A DNA stretch of 64,000 nt from VRUE01 sp963702575 (GCA_963702575.1 CAVPCU010000002.1:124001-188000); one strand, 5' to 3'; positions 40,875-49,682 are shown, numbered from the stretch's first letter. Translations and numbers: made by a program. The notes: generated from the sequence alone by a model not told the origin.

Positions 40875-40910
40875 AGGGGCGGGCGGACGAGCTGACGACC
40901 GCCCGCCCCT
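40875..40910 (-). terminator. Intrinsic terminator of the 19-codon ORF
   Basis: Twelve-bp arms AGGGGCGGGCGG/CCGCCCGCCCCT with a 12-base loop, followed on the minus strand by CGTTTATG. It begins 12 nt after the stop codon of the small ORF. Confidence 0.7.
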
Positions 40911-40922
40911 GTCTTCACGGCA

Positions 40923-40982
40923 TCAGCCGTTCTTGGCGATGTAGAGCATCGGCAGAACAACCCGCTCAGTCTTGAGCACCAT
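40923..40982 (-). CDS. 19-residue small ORF with exceptionally strong ribosome-binding site
   Basis: Predicted peptide MVLKTERVVLPMLYIAKNG. AGGAGGTGATC, an extended match to the 16S rRNA anti-Shine-Dalgarno tail, ends 2 nt before the ATG, and an intrinsic terminator starts 12 nt after the TGA. That combination is unlikely by chance and argues that a short peptide is made. It is divergent from the Lys-rich winged-helix gene. The peptide is amphipathic with a hydrophobic middle. It could be a leader, a signalling or modified-peptide precursor, or a tiny membrane-active peptide; none is recognised. Confidence 0.55.
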   Translation of the reverse strand: MVLKTERVVLPMLYIAKNG

Positions 40983-41175
40983 GCGATCACCTCCTCCCAT
41001 CAGCTCGCTTTCCGCGAGCTGCAAGAATCCTCGAAAGTTCTTGAGCGATCAAGGCTGGAGGGCGCATCGTACGAGCGACCACCGCAAGAGTTGCTTAACT
41101 ACTCGGCGCTTCGATACCCAATATGTTCCCAAGGGGAAAGCCCGTGGTTCCGCAACAAAGAAAGGCTCGGGAGAG

Positions 41176-42039
41176 GTGACTGGCAAGGGCAAAGGCAGGA
41201 GCGACCGAAGCACGGGCAAAGGCACCCGGAAGGCCAAACCGAAGGGCAAGGCCAAACGGAAAACGAAAGGGAAGCCGAAGCGGAAATACCCCTCCTACCA
41301 GGGCACCACGGAGGAAGCGAGAAAACGGGCGGCGGGCCTCATCCCCAGCCCGAACTACGCAATCATTGCCAGTGATCCGCTGAAAGCGCAGATCGTCGCG
41401 GTGGCGCTCCAGCGCCTCTACTCACCCAGCGAATACGCCAGGGAGTCAGGCGTTTCGCTAGGGGTGGCGTCCTACGCCTTCAAAGTGCTGAGGGAAAAAG
41501 GCATCCTCGAACTGGTCGAGACGATCCCTATCCGCGGCTCGACGCTCAAGCACATGTACCGCGCAACCGAGGCCGCCATTGTCAGCAATGCTGATTGGGG
41601 CGATCTAAGCGAGGCCATGCACCCGGTGTTCACCGGGACGATCCTCCAAGACTTCAGCGCTCGCGTCACGCAAGCGATTGAGACCGGCCACCTGTTTTCC
41701 CGCGACGACTTCTGTCTGTATTGGGCGCCGCGCGACCTGGACGAGATTGCGTGGCGTGAGCAGGTCGAGATCTACAACTGGTGCATCGAAGCATCCGAGC
41801 AGTTGGAGGTCGATACGGTCAACCGACGAGCCAACGGCAAAGGGGAGGGCAGCTTCCACACGACCTTCGCAATAGCAGCCTTCCCTTCGCCGACTCACGA
41901 CGAGTTCAAAAAGCACAAGACAAAGAGAAAGGGGAAATCGAAACCCCCGGGAAAGGAAAAGGCGAAAGGTTCGCCTGCCAAAGCCAAGCGCGCTGGCAAG
42001 GGGGGCGCGAAAGCAAAAGGCAAAGAGGGGAAGGCGTGA
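41176..42039 (+). CDS. Winged-helix regulator with histone H1-like Lys/Gly-rich tails
   Basis: 287 residues from a GTG at 41176; the frame is open to 40972 and an earlier non-canonical start is possible because the basic tail begins before 41176. The N-terminal 45 residues are Lys/Gly/Arg-rich (TGKGKGRSDRSTGKGTRKAK). The core (about 55-215) is an ArsR-type winged helix: DPLKAQIVAVALQRLYSPSE, YARESGVSLGVASYAFKVL, ILELVETIPIRGSTLKHMYR. It is followed by a ligand-domain-like region and a second basic tail (KRKGKSKPPGKEKAKGSPAK). The tails should give strong non-specific DNA affinity. It overlaps the next HTH gene by 4 bp (GTGA). Confidence 0.75.
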   Translation: MTGKGKGRSDRSTGKGTRKAKPKGKAKRKTKGKPKRKYPSYQGTTEEARKRAAGLIPSPNYAIIASDPLKAQIVAVALQRLYSPSEYARESGVSLGVASYAFKVLREKGILELVETIPIRGSTLKHMYRATEAAIVSNADWGDLSEAMHPVFTGTILQDFSARVTQAIETGHLFSRDDFCLYWAPRDLDEIAWREQVEIYNWCIEASEQLEVDTVNRRANGKGEGSFHTTFAIAAFPSPTHDEFKKHKTKRKGKSKPPGKEKAKGSPAKAKRAGKGGAKAKGKEGKA

Positions 42040-42314
42040 GTTCGCCACCAAGGCGAGCCGCCGTCGAGCACGGCGCTCGCTTGGACATCCTCTGTTGCCT
42101 CGCGGAGACGGAGCCGCTTGCGGTCGAGCAGGTGAGCGGCAGGACGGGGATGCATCCGGCGTGGGCGACATACCACCTGCGAATCCTTGACACGTTCGGC
42201 ATCGTCGGAAGGAAACGGCGTGGGGAGTGCGGGCAGACGCTTTATGTGGCGCGCCTGGACGAGCAGCCGGTTTGGGTGACGGTGGCTGTCCATGCTCACC
42301 GGTCGCGAGGTTGA
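42036..42314 (+). CDS. Small ArsR-type winged-helix protein
   Basis: 92 residues from a GTG that overlaps the previous TGA (GTGA). GARLDILCCLAETEPLAVEQ and GRTGMHPAWATYHLRILDTF form the helix-turn-helix, followed by the wing IVGRKRRGECGQTLYVARL. It is coupled to the Lys-rich regulator and probably acts with it. Confidence 0.7.
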   Translation: MSSPPRRAAVEHGARLDILCCLAETEPLAVEQVSGRTGMHPAWATYHLRILDTFGIVGRKRRGECGQTLYVARLDEQPVWVTVAVHAHRSRG

Positions 42315-42505
42315 CGATGGAGATCGTCACTATGTGCCTTGGCTCGTGGGCGGAAGTCGCGGCGACCCTGGCAGCGGTCGGAGGACGCTACAAGGCACCG
42401 CTTCGCGGGCCTCGCTGACGCGCCCTCGTTGCACTCGGGTTCCGCGCCTCCTTGGCCGCTGCTGTTCGCTCGGCGACTTCCGCCCACGAGCTCAGGAGGT
42501 GCGTG

Positions 42506-42901
42506 ATGAGCGCCAGCGCGATTCAAAAAGCTACGACCCACCAACCCTGCGAACTCGGCCAATACGCCCTTTCCGATGAAGCGCGAGTGCTGATCGGCCG
42601 CTTGATCGAGGGTGTCCTTCATGTCTTCGACCTTCCCCGCGACAGGGGCGGTCGGCGCTACTTCGTCGAGGCCGGTTTCGAGTCTGACCGAGAGCTGGCC
42701 GTCCTCCTCGCCGACTACCGCCGCCAGGCCAAGCGGCTCGGAGTCTGCCCGATGAGTCGCGAGGCAATCGGTCGGGCGCTCCACAGGGACCCGGCGGGGC
42801 CGACTCCGCCCCAGGATGGCACGCCCTCGCGGGCGTGCGGGGGCTCCGTCGATCGGCCCCGCACCGAGCGGCGCCAAGAGCGAAGGAGGACCCCACCATG
42901 A
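42506..42901 (+). CDS. Hypothetical protein preceding dprA
   Basis: 131 residues from the ATG at 42506 (AGGAGG, 6-nt spacer). Residues 1-95 look like a genuine small domain (LSDEARVLIGRLIEGVLHVF, YFVEAGFESDRELAVLLADY, CPMSREAIGRAL). The last 30 codons run through a nested inverted repeat (42794-42862) and read as low-complexity Pro/Arg. The natural end may have been earlier before the element arrived. It overlaps dprA by 4 bp (ATGA). Family not recognised. Confidence 0.65.
   Translation: MSASAIQKATTHQPCELGQYALSDEARVLIGRLIEGVLHVFDLPRDRGGRRYFVEAGFESDRELAVLLADYRRQAKRLGVCPMSREAIGRALHRDPAGPTPPQDGTPSRACGGSVDRPRTERRQERRRTPP
42794..42862. repeat. Nested inverted repeat (element A)
   Basis: Outer arms GCGGGGCCGA (42794-42803) and TCGGCCCCGC (42853-42862). 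Inner perfect hairpin GCACGCCC-tcgc-GGGCGTGC (42819-42838). The core is nearly identical to element B. It lies in the 3' end of the preceding gene, 36 bp before the dprA start. Confidence 0.8.
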
Positions 42902-44016
42902 CTCACCCACAGGCGTGCCCAGAATGCCTGCGCCGCGCAAGACTCCTAGCCCACCTCACCCCCTACATCGAGAAGGAGGCTGGTGGCGCTCCGGCCGGGC
43001 GCGCACCCGAACTGCTTCGCCTCGGCAACGCGGACCTGTCCGCAGTCGTTGCTCCGCAGGTTGCCACCCAGATCCTCTCCCAGGTCGAGGCCGTATCGGA
43101 GGACCGGCTAGGAGCCGAGCTTGAGCAGTCGGGCTGCTGGTGTTGTTGCCGACACGACTCGCAGTTCCCGGTCGGTCTGCGTGACGCCGCCGATGCGCCT
43201 TGGGCGCTGTTCGGCAAAGGCAATCCGGCGCTGCTGGCCAAGCTGGTCCCCGACGGTGCGGTGACGGTCGTGGGGGCGAGGCGAGCCAGCAACTATGGCC
43301 GCGAGGTCGCGCGCGAGCTCGGTCGCGAGTTGGCCGGTGCGGGCCTCATCGTCATCAGCGGCCTCGCCTTTGGCATCGACGCCTGCGCACATCGCGGCGC
43401 GCTTGACGGCGGGCCGACCGTGGCCGTGCTCGGCTGTGGCGCCGATGTCGCCTACCCGGCCGCCCACCGATCGCTTTGGCGGCGGATCAGCGAGAGCGGC
43501 CTCGTGCTCTCGGAGCTGCCGCCCGGCTGTAGCGCTTGGCGCTGGACCTTCCCCGCCCGCAACCGGATCATGGCGGCGCTGTCGGGGATGACGGTCGTGG
43601 TCGAGGCGGCGGAGCACTCTGGCTCGCTCATCACTGCGGATCTCGCCGCGGATCTCGGCCGGGAGGTCGGCGCCGTGCCCGGGCCGGTCAACTCGCGGCT
43701 CTCGACCGGCACGAACGAGCTGCTCACCGGAGGCGCCTGCCTTGTCCGCGAGGCCCAGGACGTGCTCGACGCGATGCTCGGGCCGGGTGTGAGGCCGACG
43801 TGTCCTTCCGGGCCGCGACTGAACCACACCCAGCGCGAGGTTCTGAACGCGCTGAACGACGGCGCGCAGAGCGTCGGGGAGGTGGCCAGCGACGTCGGGC
43901 TCTCCGAGGAGGAGGCCAGCGTCACCCTGGCGACCCTCGAGGCGCTCGGCTATGCCGAGTGTGACTCGAAGCCCACCTACAGCTCCTCCGGCCTCGAACC
44001 ACCGTCAGAGGACTGA
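42898..44016 (+). CDS. dprA: DNA-processing protein DprA/Smf
   Basis: 372 residues from the ATG at 42898 (AAGGAGG, 8-nt spacer). The N-terminal part has a Cys pair (CPECLRRARL) and CWCCCRH. The Rossmann core carries VTVVGARRASNYGREVAREL and VISGLAFGIDACAHRGAL (the GxxxGID ssDNA-binding motif), then FPARNRIMAALSGMTVVVEA. The C-terminal winged helix (LNHTQREVLNALNDG) matches the DprA WH domain. DprA loads RecA on incoming single strands. Here it lies in a conjugative-type island together with ComM and SSB genes rather than in the usual chromosomal context. Confidence 0.92.
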   Translation: MTHPQACPECLRRARLLAHLTPYIEKEAGGAPAGRAPELLRLGNADLSAVVAPQVATQILSQVEAVSEDRLGAELEQSGCWCCCRHDSQFPVGLRDAADAPWALFGKGNPALLAKLVPDGAVTVVGARRASNYGREVARELGRELAGAGLIVISGLAFGIDACAHRGALDGGPTVAVLGCGADVAYPAAHRSLWRRISESGLVLSELPPGCSAWRWTFPARNRIMAALSGMTVVVEAAEHSGSLITADLAADLGREVGAVPGPVNSRLSTGTNELLTGGACLVREAQDVLDAMLGPGVRPTCPSGPRLNHTQREVLNALNDGAQSVGEVASDVGLSEEEASVTLATLEALGYAECDSKPTYSSSGLEPPSED

Positions 44017-44050
44017 GGTGCGCGGGAGCGAGCGGGTGAGTGCCCACGTC

Positions 44051-44128
44051 CCTCTGCGGGGCCGACTCCGCCCCAGCTTGGCACGCCCTGACGGGCGTGC
44101 GGGGGCTCCGTCACCGGCCCCGCAGAGG
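44051..44128. repeat. Nested inverted repeat (element B)
   Basis: Perfect 14-bp outer arms CCTCTGCGGGGCCG (44051-44064) and its complement (44115-44128). Inner hairpin GCACGCCC-tgac-GGGCGTGC (44081-44100). It fills the gap between the dprA stop (44016) and the helicase start (44155). Confidence 0.85.
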
Positions 44129-44154
44129 GCGGGGCCCTCCGTGAAAGGACGGCC

Positions 44155-47100
44155 ATGCCTGTCTCGACCCCTCCAGCTTCCGCACCCTCGCAGGGCAAGC
44201 GCTCGGCGCTCACGGGCGCCGCCCTCAGCGATGAAGTCTTCGACTCCTCGCCCTCCCTGCTTCGTCCGAGCCGCGGCGACAAGAGCACCGTCGCCGGCCT
44301 TCAGCAGTTCTTCTCGCCGCCCGAGGCAGCCGAGCTGATCACCGCGGTCAACGGCCGCGAGCACTCCACTCTTGACCTGACCGCGGGCGACGGCTCCCTG
44401 CTCGCCGAGGTTGAGCCCGACTTTCGCTTCGGGGTCGAGATCGACGCCGATCAGGTGAAGGCGGGCGCCTATGAGGCGATCCAAGGCGACGTGCAACGTG
44501 CCTACCCGCTGCTGCGGCTGCTGCGCACGCAGTTCCCCCGTGTGGCCTGCAACCCGCCCTTCGGCCTCGACTGGCAGATGAACGGGCGCAGGGAGAACTC
44601 GATGGTCGCGACCTGGCGCATGGCCAACGTCTTGCTCGCCGAGCGCGGCGCGGGCGCTTTCATCGCCGGGCGCGACCGCTTCGCCCGCGACGTGCTCTCG
44701 CGCCCCGACGCCGCCGGCGTCTACGCGCTGGTCGAGTGCAAGGACCTCTTCGAGGGCGTCGAGCTGCCCTGCGTGATCGCCTTCTTCGTCCTCGCCGGCA
44801 ACGTCGAGGAACCTCGCGAGGGAGGGCCGCTGTGCCTCAAGGCGTCCCGTGAGGAGCTGCCGGGACTCGCCGAGGAGATCCGCTTTGAGCGCCAGCGGGT
44901 CGCCTCCTGGGTCCACGACCCTTCTCGCTGCGGCTTCCAGACCGCCCTGGCCGAGACGTTCAAGACCATCTCCAAAGAGCTCGCCCGCCGCCGCGAGGAC
45001 GAGTCCGCCAAGCGCCAGCGCTACGACCTGGAGCTGAAGGGAAACCGCGTCTCGGCACGTCCCAGCCCCTTCGCCCGCCTCGCCCTCGGCCAGCGCCGCG
45101 GACTGCGCGAGGTAGAGCGGCTGAATGGCCAGCCGACGACCTACTTCGCGCTGAACCTGCGCGAGTGGCGCCAGCTGAAGACGCTTGCAGCCGAAGACGC
45201 GCTGACCCTGGAGCCGGCGCTTTGTTCGGTGATCGAGGCGGCCACGACCCAGGCCGAGCAGGCGGTCTGCCCGCTCTATGAGGTCCGCCCCCAGCAGCGG
45301 CTCGCCTTCCTCGATGACCTCGACTCGATCCTCTGCATCGCCTCAGACGCAGAGCGCGGCTTTGAGGCAGGCGAGCGCTATCCACTTGAGACCTCAAGCG
45401 ACGTGCAGGTCACCCAGGCCGAACGCCCGCACCACAAGCGAGACGGCGATGTCGAAATCCGCAAGTACGAGCACGAGGCCAAGGTGCTGCGGGTCGACAT
45501 CGACGGACACGTCTTCAACGAGTCCGCCTCAGACGTCGGCTACCTGCTGGAGCACTTCGAGCTTCCCGACCCCGGCGACCTCGGCAGTCGCTTCCCCGAT
45601 CAGGTCGCCGACGCACGAGCCGTCCTGCGCGACCTCGCCGAGCGCCACGACTTCGAGTTCAAGACCTCCGAGGTCGAGGAATGGCAGCTCGAGGATCTCG
45701 CTCGTCTGATCGTCAAGGGATCGGGCGTGCTCGGCTGGGAGCAGGGAGGAGGCAAGAGCCTCGGCGGCGCCACCCTGATCCACGCCCTCTGGGAGCGCGG
45801 CGCCGCGCGCAAGGCGCTGATCGTCTGCCCGCAGGACTTGATCTTGCAGTGGAAGCGCGAGATCAAGCGCTTCTACGGCGAAGACCCCGAGCACATCACG
45901 ACCCCCGCCCAGGCCCGCGCCGTCGCCCGCCATCTGAAGGCCGGTGGCACCGGCCTCTACATCACCCACTACGAGGTGCTCTCGCTGATCGGCCGCGCGG
46001 ACGAGCCGCTGCCGATCGCCCCGGTCAATGCGTCGGTAGAGGACCACGAGGACGCGGGCCGCACCGCTCTGACCACCGAGGAGTTCTGTCCCAACTGCCT
46101 CGCCTCCTTCGACGCGGGCTGGCAGCGGCAGAGCTCGCACGTCTGCGAACGCTGCCACTACGTCCACAAGCGGCTGCGGGTCAAGACCGCGGGCCACTAC
46201 CTCGCCCACGCCTTCGCCGACGGGGTGATCGTCGTCGACGAGGGAACGCTCGCGAAGGGCAACGACAGCCTGCGCTCCAAGGCGGTTCGCGGCTTGCGTG
46301 CCCGCTACCGCTTCTTGCTCACCGGCACGCCGATCTCCAACTACGTCAACGACGTCTTCTGGCTTTTGTGGTGGACGCTCGGCAATGCCACCTTGCGCTT
46401 CCCTTTCGACTATGAAGGCGGGCGGGCGAAGTTCGAGGCCGACTTCTGCGTGATCGAGTACTGGCGCCGCGACGGGCGGCGCGAGAACCGCAAGGTCTTG
46501 CCGCAGGTCACGAACGTCTCGCGCCTGTGGCGGCTGCTCTCGGGCGCGATGGTCCGCCGCCGCAAGCAGCACATGGGCGAGCTGCCGCCGCGCACGACGC
46601 GGACGATCGCCGCCCCGATGGGCAAAGCCCAGCTCGACCTCTACAAGTTCTGGCTCTCGGGCTCGACCTTCGAGCGCTACTTCGCGTGGAAGCACCCCGG
46701 CCACCCGATGCTGAAGGTCGACGGCCTGGTCGAACGCTTCGCCGCCGGCCTCGGCCAGCTGACCAAGCTGGAGTACGCGACGACGCTGCCGGAGGCAGAT
46801 CCCGACCTCGGGGCATGGGAGGCGCTGGAGGGCTTCGAGCACTCCAACTGGACCCCGAAGAACCTGAAGGTTCTGCAGGTCGCCCTCGAACACGTTGAAG
46901 CGGGCGAGAAGGTTCTGATCGGCTCGGACCTAATCGAGACCGGTCGCTGGCTGTGCGAGCGGCTGCGCGAAAAGGGAGTCGAAGCGGCGCACATCGTCGA
47001 GGAGCGCTCGGGCCGCGCGCAGACGATGAACCCGCGACGCCGCGCCAAGGCGATCGAGGCGTTCAAGACCGGCCGTACCCAGGTTCTCTGCTGCGGCATC

Positions 47101-47583
47101 CCCTCGATCCGCCTCGGGCACTCGCTCGAGGCGGCCTCGTGTGTGATCGCCAACGGGCTCGTCTTCTCTTATGAGATGTTCGATCAGTTCATCGCCCGCG
47201 CCTGGCGGCTGACCTCGCCCGGCCCGGTCTCCGTCTACGTCGCGCTCACCCTCGGCTCGCTCGACCCGCGCAAGTGGGAGCTGCTCTGCCAGAAGGCAAA
47301 GGCAGCCGATCTCGCCCTCGACGGCCAGCTGGTCGATGAGCCCGAGCAGCCGATCTCCCGCGAGGAGTTCCTGCGCGAGCTGCGCAAGCAGGGGGTGAAG
47401 CCGACCGGCGAGGAGATCGCCGAGGCCGACATCGAAGCGGCCTGGGAAGCGACCGCAAGCCTAAAGGCGAGCCTCGCTGCTATCCGCCGGCCGTCCAGTG
47501 GCGATTCGGGTGCGAAAACCGTTGCCTGGTACGAAGCGTCGACTGAGCCGGCGGAACAGCTCGATCTGTTCGCTCCCGCCTGA
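44155..47583 (+). CDS. N6-adenine methyltransferase-like/SNF2-family helicase fusion
   Basis: 1142 residues. The N-terminal 250 residues are a class I methyltransferase: TLDLTAGDGSLLAEVEP (SAM loop) and VACNPPFGLDW, the NPPF/Y catalytic motif of adenine methylases. After a linker, an SF2/SNF2 ATPase follows: Walker A GWEQGGGKS, VCPQDLILQWKREIKRFYG, Walker B GVIVVDEGT (DEGT instead of DEAH), FLLTGTPISNYVNDVFWLL, and the C-terminal lobe KVLIGSDLIETGRWLCERL with SYEMFDQFIARAWRLTSPG. A four-Cys zinc knuckle (CPNCLASF...CERCHY) is inserted between motifs. Likely acts on element DNA (protection or remodelling); partner genes for restriction are not seen. Confidence 0.85.
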   Translation: MPVSTPPASAPSQGKRSALTGAALSDEVFDSSPSLLRPSRGDKSTVAGLQQFFSPPEAAELITAVNGREHSTLDLTAGDGSLLAEVEPDFRFGVEIDADQVKAGAYEAIQGDVQRAYPLLRLLRTQFPRVACNPPFGLDWQMNGRRENSMVATWRMANVLLAERGAGAFIAGRDRFARDVLSRPDAAGVYALVECKDLFEGVELPCVIAFFVLAGNVEEPREGGPLCLKASREELPGLAEEIRFERQRVASWVHDPSRCGFQTALAETFKTISKELARRREDESAKRQRYDLELKGNRVSARPSPFARLALGQRRGLREVERLNGQPTTYFALNLREWRQLKTLAAEDALTLEPALCSVIEAATTQAEQAVCPLYEVRPQQRLAFLDDLDSILCIASDAERGFEAGERYPLETSSDVQVTQAERPHHKRDGDVEIRKYEHEAKVLRVDIDGHVFNESASDVGYLLEHFELPDPGDLGSRFPDQVADARAVLRDLAERHDFEFKTSEVEEWQLEDLARLIVKGSGVLGWEQGGGKSLGGATLIHALWERGAARKALIVCPQDLILQWKREIKRFYGEDPEHITTPAQARAVARHLKAGGTGLYITHYEVLSLIGRADEPLPIAPVNASVEDHEDAGRTALTTEEFCPNCLASFDAGWQRQSSHVCERCHYVHKRLRVKTAGHYLAHAFADGVIVVDEGTLAKGNDSLRSKAVRGLRARYRFLLTGTPISNYVNDVFWLLWWTLGNATLRFPFDYEGGRAKFEADFCVIEYWRRDGRRENRKVLPQVTNVSRLWRLLSGAMVRRRKQHMGELPPRTTRTIAAPMGKAQLDLYKFWLSGSTFERYFAWKHPGHPMLKVDGLVERFAAGLGQLTKLEYATTLPEADPDLGAWEALEGFEHSNWTPKNLKVLQVALEHVEAGEKVLIGSDLIETGRWLCERLREKGVEAAHIVEERSGRAQTMNPRRRAKAIEAFKTGRTQVLCCGIPSIRLGHSLEAASCVIANGLVFSYEMFDQFIARAWRLTSPGPVSVYVALTLGSLDPRKWELLCQKAKAADLALDGQLVDEPEQPISREEFLRELRKQGVKPTGEEIAEADIEAAWEATASLKASLAAIRRPSSGDSGAKTVAWYEASTEPAEQLDLFAPA

Positions 47584-47584
47584 A

Positions 47585-47690
47585 GGCTGTGAGTCGGTCA
47601 TGGCTTGACGCCTAGCAGACCTCCCCCGGCCGGGGCTTCGCCCGGCCTCCTCCGGCCCGCTGTTGGCTTGGCCATGACCAACTCACAGCC
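47585..47690. repeat. Nested inverted repeat spanning a start codon (element E)
   Basis: Outer 20-bp arms 47585-47604 and 47671-47690 are complementary with one mismatch. Inner hairpin GGCCGGG-gcttcg-CCCGGCC (47628-47647). The left arm begins 2 nt after the helicase stop. The right arm contains the ATG and first codons of the next gene, so the RNA stem would hide its start. Confidence 0.8.
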
Positions 47691-47955
47691 TCATCCCAAG
47701 CCGGCGTCACCCAAACAGCACCGCTACATCAAAAGCCTCATGTTGGCGGTCGGGGAGAGCGGCGCCCTTCCGAAAACGAGCGCGGAGGCGAGCGCCGAAA
47801 TCAAGCGCTTGAAGGCGCGCAAGCGCCTCAGTCCCGCAGAGCGCCGCCGCGAAGCCTTCGAGGCGCGTTGTGAGGCACGAGAACGCCACGGCGACGCCAC
47901 CGTGGTTCGCCCGTCTGAAATCAGCGGCTACGGGTCGAGCGCCACTTGGAGCTAG
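47674..47955 (+). CDS. Small DUF3072-like protein
   Basis: 93 residues from the ATG at 47674. SPKQHRYIKSLMLAVGESGA followed by ALPKTSAEASAEIKRLKARK resembles the short DUF3072-type motif (KQ..Y...L...L T..EAs..I..L), often found beside mobile-element genes. The rest is charged (LSPAERRREAFEARCEARER). The start codon lies inside the right arm of a 20-bp inverted repeat, suggesting structure-controlled translation. Confidence 0.6.
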   Translation: MTNSQPHPKPASPKQHRYIKSLMLAVGESGALPKTSAEASAEIKRLKARKRLSPAERRREAFEARCEARERHGDATVVRPSEISGYGSSATWS

Positions 47956-48054
47956 GCCGCCCGGCCCGAATCGCCACGCGCGGAGACGCCACTGATCGGG
48001 CGCGACCGCTTCTGCCCAACCCCCGTGAGACAACCAACCAGGAGGACAAAGATC

Positions 48055-49536
48055 ATGCTTGCCACCACCAAGACGTTCACTCTCGACGGCATCTCCGCTC
48101 ACCTCGTCCGAGTCGAGGTAGATGTCCAGCGGGGCTTGCCGGCCTTCTCGATCGTCGGACTTCCAGACTCCGCGGTCAGAGAGTCACGCGAGCGAATCCG
48201 GGCGGCGCTGGCCAATGCCGGCTTTGACTTCCCGATGGGGAGAATCGTCGCCAACCTCGCTCCGGCCAGTCTGCGCAAGTCAGGCCCCGGATTGGACCTC
48301 GCGCTCGCCACGGCGCTCCTGATCGCCTCCGGGCAACTCGCGGGCGATGAGCTTTCTCAAGTCCCGATGGTTGGGGAGCTGGCGCTCGACGGCTCAACGC
48401 GGCCGGTGTCGGGGGCGCTCGTGATCGCCGAGACGGCGCGCGAACAAGAGGCAGGAGCGGTTCTCGTTCCCGCCGCCAACGTTCCCGAGGCGGCGCTCGC
48501 CGGAGGTATCGACGTCATCGGCCTCGACCACCTCCGCTCACTGCCGGCCCTAGCTTCGGGCGAGTGGCGCCCGAGCCGCCGCGAGCCGCCGCCCCTACCT
48601 GCAAACCCCGCACCGGGGGCGCCCGACCTTGCCGACCTGCGAGGCCAGTCCCACCTGCGCCGCGTGCTAGAGGTGGCGGCGGCTGGCGGCCACACCCTGC
48701 TGATGGTCGGCGCCCCAGGCTCGGGCAAGTCCCTGGCCGCCGTTCGCCTACCGTCGATTCTCCCACCGCTGAGCGAGGCCGAAGGCATGGAAGTCGCGAG
48801 GATCTTCGGAGCCTGCCGGATGGGAGGCTTGCCCCCCCGCTCGCGCCCTTTCCGCGCGCCGCACCACACGATCAGCCCCGCCGGGCTCCTCGGCGGCGGC
48901 ACGCCACCACAGATCGGCGAGGCGACCCTCGCTCACCGGGGCGTCCTCTACCTCGATGAGCTCGGCGAGTTTCGTCGCGACTCCCTGGAGGGGCTGGAAG
49001 CGCCAATCGCGACCGGCGAGGTGAAGATCCGCAACGGCACTCGTGCGCCCAGCTTGCCGGCGCGCTTCCTGCTCGTCGCGGGCGCGAATCCGTGTCCCTG
49101 CGGCCGGGGCGAGTCCGACCCTGACTGCGCTTGTGCCCCTGCCGCCGTCCAGCGCTACCGCAGCCGGCTCGACGGCTCCCTCGCCGAGCGCATCGAAATC
49201 CGCTGCTTCCTCCGCCCACCGAGCGCGGCTGAGATCGCCGCCAATCCCGGTGAGACCTCAGCCGAGGCCCGCGGGCGAGTCTCCATTGCCCGAGCCCGCC
49301 AAGAGCGCAGGCTTGGGCCTGGGCGCTGCAACGGCGAGATGTCTCCCGCCGAGGCCCGCGAATGCCCTCTCGATGTCGGAGCTGCGACGCGGCTCGGTGA
49401 CAGCCGGATCACCGGCAGCGCCTACGACCGGACGCTGCGCTTGGCCCGCACGCTCGCCGACCTCAGCGCCGCCGAGCTGATCGAGCCCGCCCACATCGAA
49501 GAGGCGCTGCGGCTGCGTCGAGGCGAGCGGGCCTGA
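48055..49536 (+). CDS. comM: ComM/YifB-type Mg-chelatase-like AAA+ ATPase
   Basis: 493 residues from the ATG at 48055 (AGGAGG upstream). The N-terminal ChlI-like domain (LVRVEVDVQRGLPAFSIVGL, RESRERIRAALANAGFDFP), Walker A GAPGSGKS, FRAPHHTISPAGLLGGG, Walker B VLYLDELGEF, LLVAGANPCPCGRG and the C-terminal Mg_chelatase_C region are all in order. ComM is a branch-migration helicase in natural transformation. Together with dprA and SSB it gives the island a strand-processing set. Confidence 0.92.
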   Translation: MLATTKTFTLDGISAHLVRVEVDVQRGLPAFSIVGLPDSAVRESRERIRAALANAGFDFPMGRIVANLAPASLRKSGPGLDLALATALLIASGQLAGDELSQVPMVGELALDGSTRPVSGALVIAETAREQEAGAVLVPAANVPEAALAGGIDVIGLDHLRSLPALASGEWRPSRREPPPLPANPAPGAPDLADLRGQSHLRRVLEVAAAGGHTLLMVGAPGSGKSLAAVRLPSILPPLSEAEGMEVARIFGACRMGGLPPRSRPFRAPHHTISPAGLLGGGTPPQIGEATLAHRGVLYLDELGEFRRDSLEGLEAPIATGEVKIRNGTRAPSLPARFLLVAGANPCPCGRGESDPDCACAPAAVQRYRSRLDGSLAERIEIRCFLRPPSAAEIAANPGETSAEARGRVSIARARQERRLGPGRCNGEMSPAEARECPLDVGAATRLGDSRITGSAYDRTLRLARTLADLSAAELIEPAHIEEALRLRRGERA

Positions 49537-49574
49537 ACCCGCCGTATCTCCATATCGGACCCCAGAGCGGCTGA

Positions 49575-49656
49575 CCCGCCGTCTGCGGGAGCCGCCCCGC
49601 CAGGGTTGCACGCTTCGCGTGCGGGGCGGGGCCAACAGGCTCCCGCAGGCGGCGGG
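49575..49656. repeat. Nested inverted repeat (element C)
   Basis: Outer 19-bp arms 49575-49593 and 49638-49656 with a single G-T wobble. Second level GCCCCGCC/GGCGGGGC (49594-49601, 49625-49632). Inner hairpin GCACGC-ttc-GCGTGC (49608-49622). It lies between the comM stop and the start at 49683. Confidence 0.85.
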
Positions 49657-49682
49657 CGCCACCTACGTCAAGGAGATTCCCG

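Noticed and set aside
42317..42418. 33-codon frame after the small winged-helix gene
   Set aside because: GAGG lies 6 nt upstream, but the sequence is short and featureless and lacks any supporting context.
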